Source: WYZ-LMO8 sp964586135 (lineage in GTDB: Archaea > Thermoproteota > Methanomethylicia > Nezhaarchaeales > WYZ-LMO8). Taken from it: a stretch of DNA of 14,906 nucleotides. The stretch covers positions 1 to 14,906 of the forward strand of contig CAZPGS010000016.1 in NCBI GenBank assembly GCA_964586135.1, in the 5' to 3' direction. A program made the translations under genes and the position numbers. Below are positions 6,794 to 14,404 of the stretch, piece by piece (positions within the stretch are counted from its first letter, which is position 1; each line of letters opens with the position of its first letter). Below the pieces are notes generated by a model that was not told the DNA's origin, did no database searches, and saw nothing but the letters and a program-made list of their open reading frames with translations.

Positions 6794-8211
6794 GGGGACT
6801 TCTTCTCTCTATACCTCGGGCAATAAGCCTTTATGACCCCAGGGTCTAAGCGCTTCCACTCGGATTCAGGTATGTACTCGCCTAACAGGTTCCACGCTAT
6901 CTCCAGCGTCGTGTCAAGGTCCCTGTTCTCGTAGACGCCCTGGTTTATGAAGCGCCTTTCGAAGGCGTCTCCAAAGGCCAAGTAAGCCCTATCACGCTCA
7001 GTCAAAGCCTCCTCTCCTATCACCGCCACGAGGCTTCTCAGGTCTACGGCCTCGCTGTAGCAATAGTAGAGCTGATCGCTCAATTGCTGGTGGTCTTTCC
7101 TCGTGTACCTCGTGGCCTCCTTCATCAGCCTGCTAAGCGACGGAAGGGGGTTCATTGGTGGGTATATGCCCTTGCGATGCAACTCTCGGCTTAATATGAG
7201 TTGCCCCTCGGTTATGTATCCCGTTAGGTCGACGACTGGGTGAGTTATGTCGCCTCCAGGCATCGTGACCACGGGGATCAGCGTTATAGAGCCTTTTCTT
7301 CCATGAATCCTCCCACACCTCTCGTAGATCTGGGCTAGCGACGTATAAAGGTAGCCGGGATAGCCTCTCCTACCAGGTACCTCTGCCCTCGCCGCGCTTA
7401 TCTCTCGAAGCGCTTCGCCGTAATTTAACATGTCCGTCATTATCACCAGCACGTGCATGTCATACTCGTAGGCCAAGTACTCCGCAGTCGTCAGTGCCAC
7501 GTGAGGAGTTATTACTCGCTCAATGGCTGGGTTCTCAGCCAAGTTTAAGAACGTCACGAGCCTCTCGATAGCCCCCGTCCTAATGAACTCGTTCCTAAAG
7601 AACATAGCTTCTTCAGCTGTTATCCCGATGGCTGCGAAGACTATTGCGAACTCCTCTTCCTTGCCCGGGATGGTAGCTTGGCGCGCTATTTGCGCGGCTA
7701 TTGTGTTGTGAGGTAAACCCGCTTCTGTGAACAGGGGGAGCTTCTGGCCTCTGCTGAGGGTGTTCATGCCGTCTATGACGCTGATCCCCGTTTGGATAAA
7801 CTCCTTGGGGTACTCGCGAGCAGATGGATTTATCGGCGAGCCGTAGACGTCGCGCTCCTCTTCAGGTATTATTGGTGGGCCTCCGTCTATTGGTTGGCCC
7901 TTACCGTCGAATATCCTCCCTAGCATGTCCATGGAGACCGGTACCTTTAGCGTCTCTCCTAGAAATGTAACTGCCGTCTTATCGACGTCGAGTCCGCTCG
8001 TGCCCTCAAAAACCTGGACAACGGCGTAACCCTCGGCGCTTTCTAAGACGACCCCGGTCCTGACTCCCCCGGTCCCCGCCTCGACCTTGACGAGCTCGTT
8101 GTACGCGGCGTCGTCGACGCCCTTCACCATCAATAAGGGACCTGCTATCTCGCTCACGGTCCTGTACTTCTTGGCCTTAAGCGCTGACAAGGGGATCGAC
8201 ACGCGAGCCAC
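6790..8211 (-). CDS. atpB: A-type ATP synthase subunit B (non-catalytic)
   Basis: 473 residues, the length of archaeal subunit B, which alternates with subunit A in the A3B3 head of the membrane-bound A1Ao ATP synthase. The nucleotide-site region reads FTEAGLPHNT (161-170) instead of a P-loop, marking it as the non-catalytic chain. Other family blocks are TSGLDV near 71, GRIFDGKGQPIDGGP near 98-112, YGSPINP near 123, MLNYGEALREISAARAEVPGRRGYPGYLYT in the central domain, and PSLSRLMKEATRYTRKDH toward the C-terminal helical bundle. The start is GTG 8211, two bases after the atpA stop; GTG 8202 (after AAGGGTGG) is a possible alternative. The usual next gene, subunit D, is not here: the gene runs head-on into GGGP synthase. 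Confidence 0.97.
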   Translation of the reverse strand: MARVSIPLSALKAKKYRTVSEIAGPLLMVKGVDDAAYNELVKVEAGTGGVRTGVVLESAEGYAVVQVFEGTSGLDVDKTAVTFLGETLKVPVSMDMLGRIFDGKGQPIDGGPPIIPEEERDVYGSPINPSAREYPKEFIQTGISVIDGMNTLSRGQKLPLFTEAGLPHNTIAAQIARQATIPGKEEEFAIVFAAIGITAEEAMFFRNEFIRTGAIERLVTFLNLAENPAIERVITPHVALTTAEYLAYEYDMHVLVIMTDMLNYGEALREISAARAEVPGRRGYPGYLYTSLAQIYERCGRIHGRKGSITLIPVVTMPGGDITHPVVDLTGYITEGQLILSRELHRKGIYPPMNPLPSLSRLMKEATRYTRKDHQQLSDQLYYCYSEAVDLRSLVAVIGEEALTERDRAYLAFGDAFERRFINQGVYENRDLDTTLEIAWNLLGEYIPESEWKRLDPGVIKAYCPRYREKKSP

Positions 8212-8213
8212 CC

Positions 8214-9998
8214 TTATGCCACTAAAGCTTTTCGACTTTTTATTAAGGAGCCTACCTGCTCGTCTATTTTTCCCATGATTTCCTCTATGGACTCTTTGAC
8301 TTTGTCGTAGGGTATCAGCTTCATCCTAGCTAAGTCCTCTTTAACAGGCAACCTCAATATCTCGCTCAACGTGACGCCGCTCGAAATAGCCTCCTTCACC
8401 TTTCTGTTGAAGTGTAGTATCGCCTTGAGCATTAGGTACGTTTTCTCCACCGGACAGTAAGTGTCTATTGGGTGATATGCGTGTTGCATTAAGAAGTCCT
8501 CTCTTATCATCCTCGCGACCTCGAGAGTTGCCCTGTCGGCTTCCGGCAACGCGTCTGGGCCGACGAGCCTCACTATCTCCAATAGCTCAGCCTCTCTTTG
8601 CAGAAGTGCCATAGCTTCTTTACGCAACTCTGGCCAGTCAAACACGACGTTCTTTCTGTACCATCCCTCTAGCGTTTCTAGGTAGAGCGAGTAGCTCGTC
8701 AGCCAGTTTATGGCGGGGAAGTGCCTCCTGTAGGCGAGAGCCGTGTCTAAGGCCCAGAAGACCTTGACTATCCTGAGAGTTGCCTGCACGACGGGCTCTG
8801 AGAAGTCCCCTCCTGGTGGCGACACTGCACCGATTATTGAGACCGAGCCAATCCTGTCCTCAGAGCCGAGGGTGACGACCCTGCCAGCCCTCTCGTAGAA
8901 CTCCGCCAGCCTGGCGCCTAAATACGGTGGGTAGCCCTCCTCTCCTGGCATTTCTTCGAGCCTCCCCGATATCTCTCTAAGGGCTTCCGCCCACCTCGAA
9001 GTGGAGTCAGCCATTAAGGCGACGTCGTAGCCCATGTCCCTAAAGTACTCCGCTAACGTGACGCCAGTGTACACGCTAGCCTCTCTCGCAGCTACTGGCA
9101 TGTTGCTGGTGTTCGCTATCATCACGGTCCTCTCCATGAGGGGCCTCCCAGTCTTGGGGTCCTTAAGCTCTGGGAAGCGCTCGAGCATCTCGGTCATTTC
9201 GTTGCCCCTCTCGCCGCAGCCTATGTAGACTATTACCTTGGCACCCGCCCATTGAGCTAGCTGGTGTTGTGTCACAGTCTTTCCCGTCCCAAAGCCTCCA
9301 GGTATCGCTGCCGTCCCCCCTTTGGCTATGGGGAACAAGGCATCTATGATCCTCTGGCCAGTCAACAACGGCTCTACGGGGTCGAGCTTCACCTTGTAGG
9401 GCCTTGGCTTGCGGACTGGCCACCTTTGCATCATCGTAAGCTCTCGTACTGAGCCGTCGGGCGTCCTGACCTTGGCTATGACGTCTTCGATCGTGTACTC
9501 GCCTTCAGGGGCTATGTCTTCTAAAACGCCTTCGACGTCTGGCGGGACCATCACCTTGTGGGTCACAAGAGGGGTCTCGGGCACTTCTCCCAACAAGTCT
9601 CCGCCTACGACCTTGCTCCCCGCCTTAGCCTTTGGTATGAAGGACCACTTCTTGCCTCTTGGCAAAGCCGGGGCCGATACCCCTCTCGCTATGAAATCTC
9701 CTGTGCTCTCCTTTATTATTTCGAGGGGTCTTTGAATTCCGTCGTAGATCTGCGTTAGAAGCCCTGGACCAAGCTCAACTGACAGGAGCTGCCCTGTGCC
9801 CACAACCTTCTCCCCTGGCCTTAACCCGCTCGTCTCCTCGTAGACTTGCACTGTAGCTAAGTCCTCTTGTAACCTGATGATCTCGCCTATCAGGTTAAGC
9901 TCTCCGACCTTGACGAGCTCGTACATCTGGCTACCTCTCATCCCCTTAGCGACGACGACGGGACCCGCCACTCTAACTATTTTCCCTATGCTTGGCAT
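8214..9998 (-). CDS. atpA: A-type ATP synthase subunit A (catalytic)
   Basis: The catalytic chain of the A1 head. Numbered from the longer GTG 10010 reading (598 residues), it shows Walker A GGFGTGKT (238-245), CGERGNE (265-271) with the catalytic Glu, Walker B ending at Asp335 in ALMADSTSRW, and the SPPGGDFSEP loop near 397-406. The subunit-A-specific non-homologous region (about residues 115-200) is present. I see no intein and no interruption. I choose ATG 9998, giving MPSIGKIVRVAGP, because a GGTGAT ribosome site at 10008-10003 stands four bases before it. GTG 10010, GTG 10007 and ATG 10004 are further-upstream alternatives overlapping that site. It follows subunit F closely and precedes subunit B by two bases, so translation is probably coupled. 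Confidence 0.97.
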   Translation of the reverse strand: MPSIGKIVRVAGPVVVAKGMRGSQMYELVKVGELNLIGEIIRLQEDLATVQVYEETSGLRPGEKVVGTGQLLSVELGPGLLTQIYDGIQRPLEIIKESTGDFIARGVSAPALPRGKKWSFIPKAKAGSKVVGGDLLGEVPETPLVTHKVMVPPDVEGVLEDIAPEGEYTIEDVIAKVRTPDGSVRELTMMQRWPVRKPRPYKVKLDPVEPLLTGQRIIDALFPIAKGGTAAIPGGFGTGKTVTQHQLAQWAGAKVIVYIGCGERGNEMTEMLERFPELKDPKTGRPLMERTVMIANTSNMPVAAREASVYTGVTLAEYFRDMGYDVALMADSTSRWAEALREISGRLEEMPGEEGYPPYLGARLAEFYERAGRVVTLGSEDRIGSVSIIGAVSPPGGDFSEPVVQATLRIVKVFWALDTALAYRRHFPAINWLTSYSLYLETLEGWYRKNVVFDWPELRKEAMALLQREAELLEIVRLVGPDALPEADRATLEVARMIREDFLMQHAYHPIDTYCPVEKTYLMLKAILHFNRKVKEAISSGVTLSEILRLPVKEDLARMKLIPYDKVKESIEEIMGKIDEQVGSLIKSRKALVA

Positions 9999-10002
9999 GT
10001 CC

Positions 10003-10008
10003 ATCACC
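10003..10008 (-). promoter_or_regulatory. Shine-Dalgarno site supporting the ATG 9998 start of atpA
   Basis: On the minus strand GGTGAT matches the archaeal consensus and is followed by four bases and ATG 9998. The upstream candidate starts at 10010, 10007 and 10004 fall in or against this motif. Confidence 0.5.
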
Positions 10009-10012
10009 ACGA

Positions 10013-10327
10013 CTACCTTATCACAACCTCCACTCCAACAGTCCTCCTAATGAGCTCACTCATGTAGTCGCGCACACCCTCTCTAGCTCTCCCGGTGGGT
10101 ATCACTGTTACGACTGGTCGCTTTAGCTTCAAGTACTTGGCGTAGAAGTTCGGGATCTCGAAGGCGTAGCCCTCTTCTACTAGGATTAAGGTGACGTCAG
10201 TCCTCTTTATCAAAGTCGAGAGCTTCGCGTCAGCGTCTTGTTTATCGCGTACCACTAAGCCCTCGTCGACCCCTGCTAATCTTAACCCTGTGACGAAATC
10301 TTGACTCCCTACGGCGACCACCTTCAC
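10013..10327 (-). CDS. atpF: A-type ATP synthase subunit F
   Basis: A 104-residue small stalk subunit; it matches the usual 100-110 residues. It opens with the typical VVAVGSQDFVTGLRLAGV (residues 3-20), has TLILVEEGYA near 46-55, and ends with the conserved C-terminal helix region (SELIRRTVGVEV). Subunit F sits on the central rotor stalk and regulates ATP hydrolysis in A/V-type enzymes. The GTG start at 10327 has GGTGA nine bases upstream in the 23-base gap after pyrI. The order F-A-B fits the standard archaeal cluster, but the preceding gene here is pyrI rather than subunits E and C. Confidence 0.93.
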   Translation of the reverse strand: MKVVAVGSQDFVTGLRLAGVDEGLVVRDKQDADAKLSTLIKRTDVTLILVEEGYAFEIPNFYAKYLKLKRPVVTVIPTGRAREGVRDYMSELIRRTVGVEVVIR

Positions 10328-10350
10328 TTGCGCTCACCCACGACGGAGTC

Positions 10351-10821
10351 CTAAGTAAGTCTCCTAATTACCTCTTCTTGACCCATTACAGTTTCACAGT
10401 ACTCACATTTAACCTTTAGGGGCTCTCGGCTTATGACTCGGAACTTGCTCTGAACATGTTGTTCGTGGTTCGTGACGCAGGTGGGGTTGCTACACTTTAT
10501 AATCCCGGAGATTTCGTCTGGAAGGGCTAGCCTCTCCTTCCTTACCACTTGGTAATCCTTTATGATGTTTAAGGTCGCTCGGGGGGCTATGAGCGCTATC
10601 TTGCTTACCTCTGATGGGCTCAGATACCTGCCTTCAAACTTTATGAGGTCTTTGGTGCCAAGTTTTTGGCTTGGCACATTCATCGCAATGGTTATTATGA
10701 AGCCTTCCTTACCCGTTACCCCCAGCATTTCGAGAATCTTAAGCGCGGTGCCAGCTCTCAGGTGATCTATGACTACTCCATCTTTTATCTTTTGGACGCG
10801 TAGTTCTCGATCGACCATCAT
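10351..10821 (-). CDS. pyrI: Aspartate carbamoyltransferase regulatory chain
   Basis: 156 residues, close to E. coli PyrI. The N-terminal allosteric domain has GVVIDHL around Asp19-His20, the nucleotide-effector site, followed by the MNVPSQKLGTKDLIK block and the IAPRATLNII block. The C-terminal zinc domain carries Cys110-x4-Cys115 and Cys139-x2-Cys142, which bind the zinc that holds PyrI to the catalytic PyrB trimer. This gene is not downstream of pyrB: it is divergent from it across 68 bases, and is followed after 23 bases by atpF, making it the apparent first gene of the ATPase operon. Tandem ATG codons begin at 10821 and 10818; a TATA-like element about 25 bases upstream suggests a leaderless mRNA starting at or near the second. 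Confidence 0.96.
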   Translation of the reverse strand: MMVDRELRVQKIKDGVVIDHLRAGTALKILEMLGVTGKEGFIITIAMNVPSQKLGTKDLIKFEGRYLSPSEVSKIALIAPRATLNIIKDYQVVRKERLALPDEISGIIKCSNPTCVTNHEQHVQSKFRVISREPLKVKCEYCETVMGQEEVIRRLT

Positions 10822-10889
10822 CCCGAAGCCGCACCTTAAATACTTAAGCTGTAGTGCTCTAAATAATTTCCTGAGGGGTTAGTTTAGCG
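10822..10889. promoter_or_regulatory. Bidirectional pyrI / pyrB promoter
   Basis: This 68-base gap holds two TATA-like elements in opposite use. TCTAAATAA (10859-10867) lies about 26 bases before the pyrB ATG at 10890, fitting a leaderless transcript. The minus-strand TTAAGTATTTAAGG (10833-10846) is centred about 20-25 bases before the pyrI ATG codons at 10821/10818. CTTAAG at 10843-10848 is a small perfect palindrome within this element. GGGGTTAG (10875-10882) upstream of pyrB could act as a weak ribosome site if a longer transcript exists. Confidence 0.6.
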
Positions 10890-11807
10890 ATGTCTCTGCG
10901 CGGAAGGGACTTGATATCAATTAAAGACGTCACGAAAGAGGAGATGTTGACAATATTCAGAGAGGCCACGTCTTTGGAGCCATGGACTAGGTCTAAGAGC
11001 GACTTGCTAAGAGGGAAAGTCATGGCCTTGCTGTTCTTTGAGCCAAGCACGAGAACGAGGCTGAGCTTCGAAACCGCCATGAAGAGGCTGGGCGGCGATG
11101 TAATAGGTTTTGAAGAGCCCTCCATAACCTCCATAGCTAAGGGAGAGAGCTTGATAGACACGGTTAAAGTTATTGAGAACTACGTCGACATGATGGTCGT
11201 GAGGCACCCTTTTGAAGGTGTTGCTAAGGCAATAGCCAACGCGGTCCAGATACCGGTGATAAACGCGGGCTCAGGGGCCCTGTCGCACCCGACGCAAGCC
11301 CTCACAGACCTCTATACGATATGGAGGGAGAGGGGGAGGATAGACGGCTTGACCGTGCTCTTTCTCGGGGACCTCAAGTACAGCCGAGCTGTGCGATCCC
11401 TGATACAGGGGTTGCTCAACTTTAAAGTGAACTTCATATTTGTCTCGCCCGAACTCCTGAAATTGAGAGAAGAAGTAAGGGAAGAGCTCAAAGAGCAAGG
11501 CGCCTCTTTCGTGGAAATGACCTCGTTATCTCAAGAGCTCATAAGAGAGGCCGACGTTATATACGTGACCAGAGTACAACGAGAGCGATTTGTAGACCCC
11601 ATGGAGTATGAAAAGGTGAAGGGGTCCTACAAGCTGACAATAGAACACCTTCGGCACGCAAAGGATGACTTAATGGTCCTGCACCCCCTGCCGCGAGTCG
11701 ATGAGCTCGACTGGGAAATAGACAAAACGCCTCATGCTAAGTACTTTAGGCAAGTGTTCTACGGCCTCTTGGTCAGGATGGCCCTTTTAAAGATGATTTT
11801 GACTTAA
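10890..11807 (+). CDS. pyrB: Aspartate carbamoyltransferase catalytic chain
   Basis: 305 residues, full length. It condenses carbamoyl phosphate with aspartate in the first committed step of pyrimidine synthesis. The carbamoyl-phosphate site is STRTR (53-57), with Ser81 and Lys84 in the mobile loop (SIAKGE), Arg105-His106-Pro107 and HPTQ (133-136). The aspartate side shows Arg167 in GDLKYSRAVRSL, Arg229-x-Gln231 near TRVQRERF, and the HPLPR loop (265-269). All key residues are present. The ATG at 10890 lies at the expected distance from a TATA box for leaderless initiation. Its partner pyrI is divergent, so stoichiometry of the two chains depends on two promoters in one short region. It ends three bases before the convergent SWIM gene. 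Confidence 0.97.
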   Translation: MSLRGRDLISIKDVTKEEMLTIFREATSLEPWTRSKSDLLRGKVMALLFFEPSTRTRLSFETAMKRLGGDVIGFEEPSITSIAKGESLIDTVKVIENYVDMMVVRHPFEGVAKAIANAVQIPVINAGSGALSHPTQALTDLYTIWRERGRIDGLTVLFLGDLKYSRAVRSLIQGLLNFKVNFIFVSPELLKLREEVREELKEQGASFVEMTSLSQELIREADVIYVTRVQRERFVDPMEYEKVKGSYKLTIEHLRHAKDDLMVLHPLPRVDELDWEIDKTPHAKYFRQVFYGLLVRMALLKMILT

Positions 11808-11810
11808 CCG

Positions 11811-12170
11811 TCATTGAACCCTACGCCACTCCTCTTCGAGCCTTTCCCCCTCCTCATCGCTGACGTTAAAGATCTCGTATTTGCCAGTTTTCTCGGCTAT
11901 TGCTTGAGCTAAGAGGTGATAGCAAACCGGCGCACTTCTTCTCGAGACCACGTTTATGTAGAAATCATCGCAAGAACAGTAGAGCCTTGGTATGACCCAG
12001 TAATCCCTCTTCTTGCCAACGACTATCCACATTACCCGTCCGCTGGGCATGAACACGTACTTCTTCACCCGCTTCCTGTTGACCGTCTCGATGGCCTTTT
12101 TTAAGCGCTTTAACGATACGTCGTCTATTGGGAGGCCCATCTCCTGGAGCAATTGCATTATTGACTGCAC
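11811..12170 (-). CDS. SWIM zinc-finger protein
   Basis: The defining motif is CxC...CxH: Cys-Ser-Cys-Asp-Asp-Phe followed 14 residues later by Cys-Tyr-His, a SWIM domain, preceded by the beta strands KKYVFMPSGRVMWIVV. The C-terminus is acidic. SWIM domains bind nucleic acid or protein partners; archaeal stand-alone versions have been compared with Sws1 of the Shu recombination complex. I choose GTG 12170 (119 residues) because a TTG start at 12224 would place the coding start six bases from the divergent gene's ATG and carry the gene across an AT-rich TATA element, with codons unlike the rest of the gene. ATG 12158 is another option. It converges with pyrB, three bases apart. The domain is secure; the start and exact role are not. 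Confidence 0.82.
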   Translation of the reverse strand: MQSIMQLLQEMGLPIDDVSLKRLKKAIETVNRKRVKKYVFMPSGRVMWIVVGKKRDYWVIPRLYCSCDDFYINVVSRRSAPVCYHLLAQAIAEKTGKYEIFNVSDEEGERLEEEWRRVQ

Positions 12171-12192
12171 AAACTCTAATGGTAGCCCGCAA

Positions 12193-12206
12193 TCAAATAA
12201 ATATGA
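12193..12206. promoter_or_regulatory. TATA element shared by divergent SWIM and phosphoesterase genes
   Basis: The AT-only core AAATAAATAT (12195-12204) is centred about 26 bases before 12226, a short way ahead of the phosphoesterase ATG at 12231. On the other strand, read as TATTTATTTG, it predicts a start near 12174, just before GTG 12170 of the SWIM gene. Sharing one element by both genes is inference. Confidence 0.5.
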
Positions 12207-12230
12207 CTCAGTCAAAGAGGTCAAAGCTCC

Positions 12231-12992
12231 ATGGTTACGGTCAAGTTCCTACTTGATGCACCAGCATCAATGGTGGTGGCCGGGGGCAAGAGGATATTGA
12301 CGGTCTCGGACCTCCACATAGGTCTAGAGTACGAGCTTCAAAAGCTCGGATTTAAAGTCCCGTCGCAGAGCGACGAAATAGCGAGAAGCTTGCTGAGCCT
12401 GTTGGAGTCCGCCAAGCCCGACGTCTTGATCGTGCTCGGTGATGTGAAGCATGAAATCAAGGGCCTTAGGAGGGAGATAAGAGCAGAGGTCGAGAAAGTC
12501 ATCAAAAGCCTGTTGGATAAAGTTGAGAGGATGGTCATAGTGATGGGTAACCACGACGGCTCGCTGAAACGCCTAAAGATCGAGGGCGTCGAAATCTACG
12601 AGGCCTCCGGCTTTTCGATAGACGGCATTTCTTTCGTCCATGGCAATGCCTGGCCTAAGCCAGAGCTGCTCACGGGTGATGTTCTCATGATGGGGCACCT
12701 CCATCCTTCCGTGCCAGTACCTCATGGAGAGAAGAGGGTGTGGATCGTCTACTATCTCGGGAAGAGAGCGAGGGAGAGAGCGAAGAAGCTCCTTGGAGTC
12801 GAATTCAATATTAAGAAGTTGATAGTCCATCCAGCATACAACAGTTATCTGGGGCACAGCTCCTTGCGCAAGAGCTCCTTTCAGAGGTCGAGCCCTATCT
12901 TCAGAAGGCTCGTTAATCCGCGAAAGGGTTACGTCTACAGCTTAGATGGGACGTTTCTAGGCAGGTTTTCGCTCGTAAGCTCTAGTGAATAG
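12231..12992 (+). CDS. Calcineurin-like metallophosphoesterase, COG1407 (ICC-like)
   Basis: 253 residues with the complete binuclear metal set: Asp27-x-His29 in SDLHIG, Asp71 in LGDVKH, Asn107-His108 in GNHD, His138 in VHGN, and His156-x-His158 in GHLHPS. The GDVKH and HGNAWPKPE blocks mark the COG1407 branch, often encoded next to Lhr-family helicases in other genomes and suspected to act on nucleic-acid ends; that role is not proven. The C-terminal 60 residues are basic and end in YVYSLDGTFLGRF. The ATG at 12231 has GAGGTCA seven bases upstream and a TATA box at the correct distance. Its last 58 bases overlap the 3' end of the convergent FAD dehydrogenase gene. Confidence 0.9.
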   Translation: MVTVKFLLDAPASMVVAGGKRILTVSDLHIGLEYELQKLGFKVPSQSDEIARSLLSLLESAKPDVLIVLGDVKHEIKGLRREIRAEVEKVIKSLLDKVERMVIVMGNHDGSLKRLKIEGVEIYEASGFSIDGISFVHGNAWPKPELLTGDVLMMGHLHPSVPVPHGEKRVWIVYYLGKRARERAKKLLGVEFNIKKLIVHPAYNSYLGHSSLRKSSFQRSSPIFRRLVNPRKGYVYSLDGTFLGRFSLVSSSE

Positions 12993-14371
12993 CCCTCTCT
13001 CTGAAGTATGCTCCTAGCGACGACCACGCCTGATGCGGAGGCTTGGACGAGGCCCCTCGTTATGCCCGCGCCATCACCAATGGCATAGAGGTTCGAGACC
13101 TCAGTCTCAAGCTCTCTCGTCAGTTCTAGTCTCGAGGAGTAGAACTTGACCTCGACGCCGTATAGTAGCGTGTACCTCGAATAGACGCCAGGAGTCAGCT
13201 TGTCCATTGCCTGGAGCATCTCCAATATGTTGGCCAAGTACCTGTAGGGGAGGACGAAGCTCAAGTCTCCCGGAGTTGCTGACTTGAGCGTGGGCTCAAC
13301 TATGTTCCTCTTGATCCTCTCAGGTGTTGACCTCCTGCCCTCTTCAAGGTCACCAAGCCTTTGAACTATTATGCCTCCGCTCAACAAGTTGGCTAAGCGG
13401 GCTATGTACTTCCCATAGGCTATGGGCTCCTTGAATGGCTCCGTGAAGGACGTGCTGACGAGGATTGCGAAGTTAGTGTTCTTGGTCTTCTTGTTCAAGA
13501 AGCTGTGGCCGTTGACCGTCACGACGTCCTCGTAGGACTCTATTATCACCTCGCCATAGGGGTTAAAGCAAAAGGTCCTCACCCGATCGTCGAAGCACTT
13601 CGAGTAGTAGACCAACTTGGGCTCGTACAAGTACTTCGTTAGCGGCTCCATGACCGGTGCTGGGACCTCGACCCTCACGCCTATGTCAACAGGGTTGTTG
13701 TACGCCTTGAGGTTGAGCTCTCTAGTTACCTTTTTGAGCCACTCGGCCCCGCTCCTTCCAGGTGCGAGGACGACGTACTTGGCGTGAATTTTGGTCCCAT
13801 CAATCAGCTCAACGCCCGTTGCTACCGAACCATTCACTAAGACCCTCGTCGCCTGTCTCTCAGTGAGTATCCTCACTCGATTGGAGAGGTAATCTCTCAT
13901 GGCCTTTATTACATCAGCGCACTTCTCAGTGCCAAGGTGTCTAATTCTCACTGGAATTAGCTTCAAGCCCGCCAGCTGGGCACGTCTCTGCAACTCCTCT
14001 ATGACGTCAGCGTCGGTACCAAAGGTCGTGGCGGGGGCGCCGAAGGCCAAGTATACCTTATCGACGTAATCGATTAGCCGGGTAAGCTCCTCTCCCCCCA
14101 CGTAGTTTTCCAGCCAGCCGCCTACGTCAGCCGAGAGAGTTAGCTTGCCATCGCTAAAAGCCCCTGCCCCGCCCCAACCGCACAGCATGGCACAAGGATT
14201 ACAGCCAGCACAGCCGTGGCCCATTCGAGTGAAGCACGTGCGCTTCTCTATGTCGGGCCCCTTGTCAACCATTACTATCTTTAAGTTGCTTTTGTGAGCC
14301 AACTCAAGGGCAGCAAATATCCCTGCTGGCCCACAACCGACTATGACTACGTCAGCTTCTAGATCCTCCAT
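12935..14371 (-). CDS. FAD-dependent dehydrogenase, COG2509 family
   Basis: 478 residues. The Rossmann FAD motif is GCGPAG (12-17) with the acidic ribose contact in MVDKG (34-38), and a C-terminal flavin segment GDGAGITRGLVQASASG closes the fold. A cysteine-rich stretch at about 46-64 (Cys46, 54, 57, 60, 64) precedes WGGAGAFSDGKL, a signature of this uncharacterised family (annotated as NAD(FAD)-utilising dehydrogenases). The substrate is unknown. The ATG at 14371 follows a TATA-like element by 34-41 bases, giving a leader of about 11 bases. The final 19 codons read into the tail of the opposite-strand phosphoesterase gene, an overlap of 58 bases. I see no frameshift. The family is confident; the activity is not. 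Confidence 0.9.
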   Translation of the reverse strand: MEDLEADVVIVGCGPAGIFAALELAHKSNLKIVMVDKGPDIEKRTCFTRMGHGCAGCNPCAMLCGWGGAGAFSDGKLTLSADVGGWLENYVGGEELTRLIDYVDKVYLAFGAPATTFGTDADVIEELQRRAQLAGLKLIPVRIRHLGTEKCADVIKAMRDYLSNRVRILTERQATRVLVNGSVATGVELIDGTKIHAKYVVLAPGRSGAEWLKKVTRELNLKAYNNPVDIGVRVEVPAPVMEPLTKYLYEPKLVYYSKCFDDRVRTFCFNPYGEVIIESYEDVVTVNGHSFLNKKTKNTNFAILVSTSFTEPFKEPIAYGKYIARLANLLSGGIIVQRLGDLEEGRRSTPERIKRNIVEPTLKSATPGDLSFVLPYRYLANILEMLQAMDKLTPGVYSRYTLLYGVEVKFYSSRLELTRELETEVSNLYAIGDGAGITRGLVQASASGVVVARSILQREGYSLELTSENLPRNVPSKL

Positions 14372-14404
14372 TCGCTCCGCCGAGCCCTATAACGCTCTAA
14401 GGCC

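Noticed and set aside
6790..8211. Loss of the P-loop in the ATPase beta-like chain taken as a mutation
   Set aside because: Archaeal subunit B normally lacks the P-loop; this is the expected non-catalytic chain.
9409..9735. Plus-strand 108-codon frame inside atpA
   Set aside because: Shadow frame over the conserved subunit A N-terminal and non-homologous regions; no recognisable domain.
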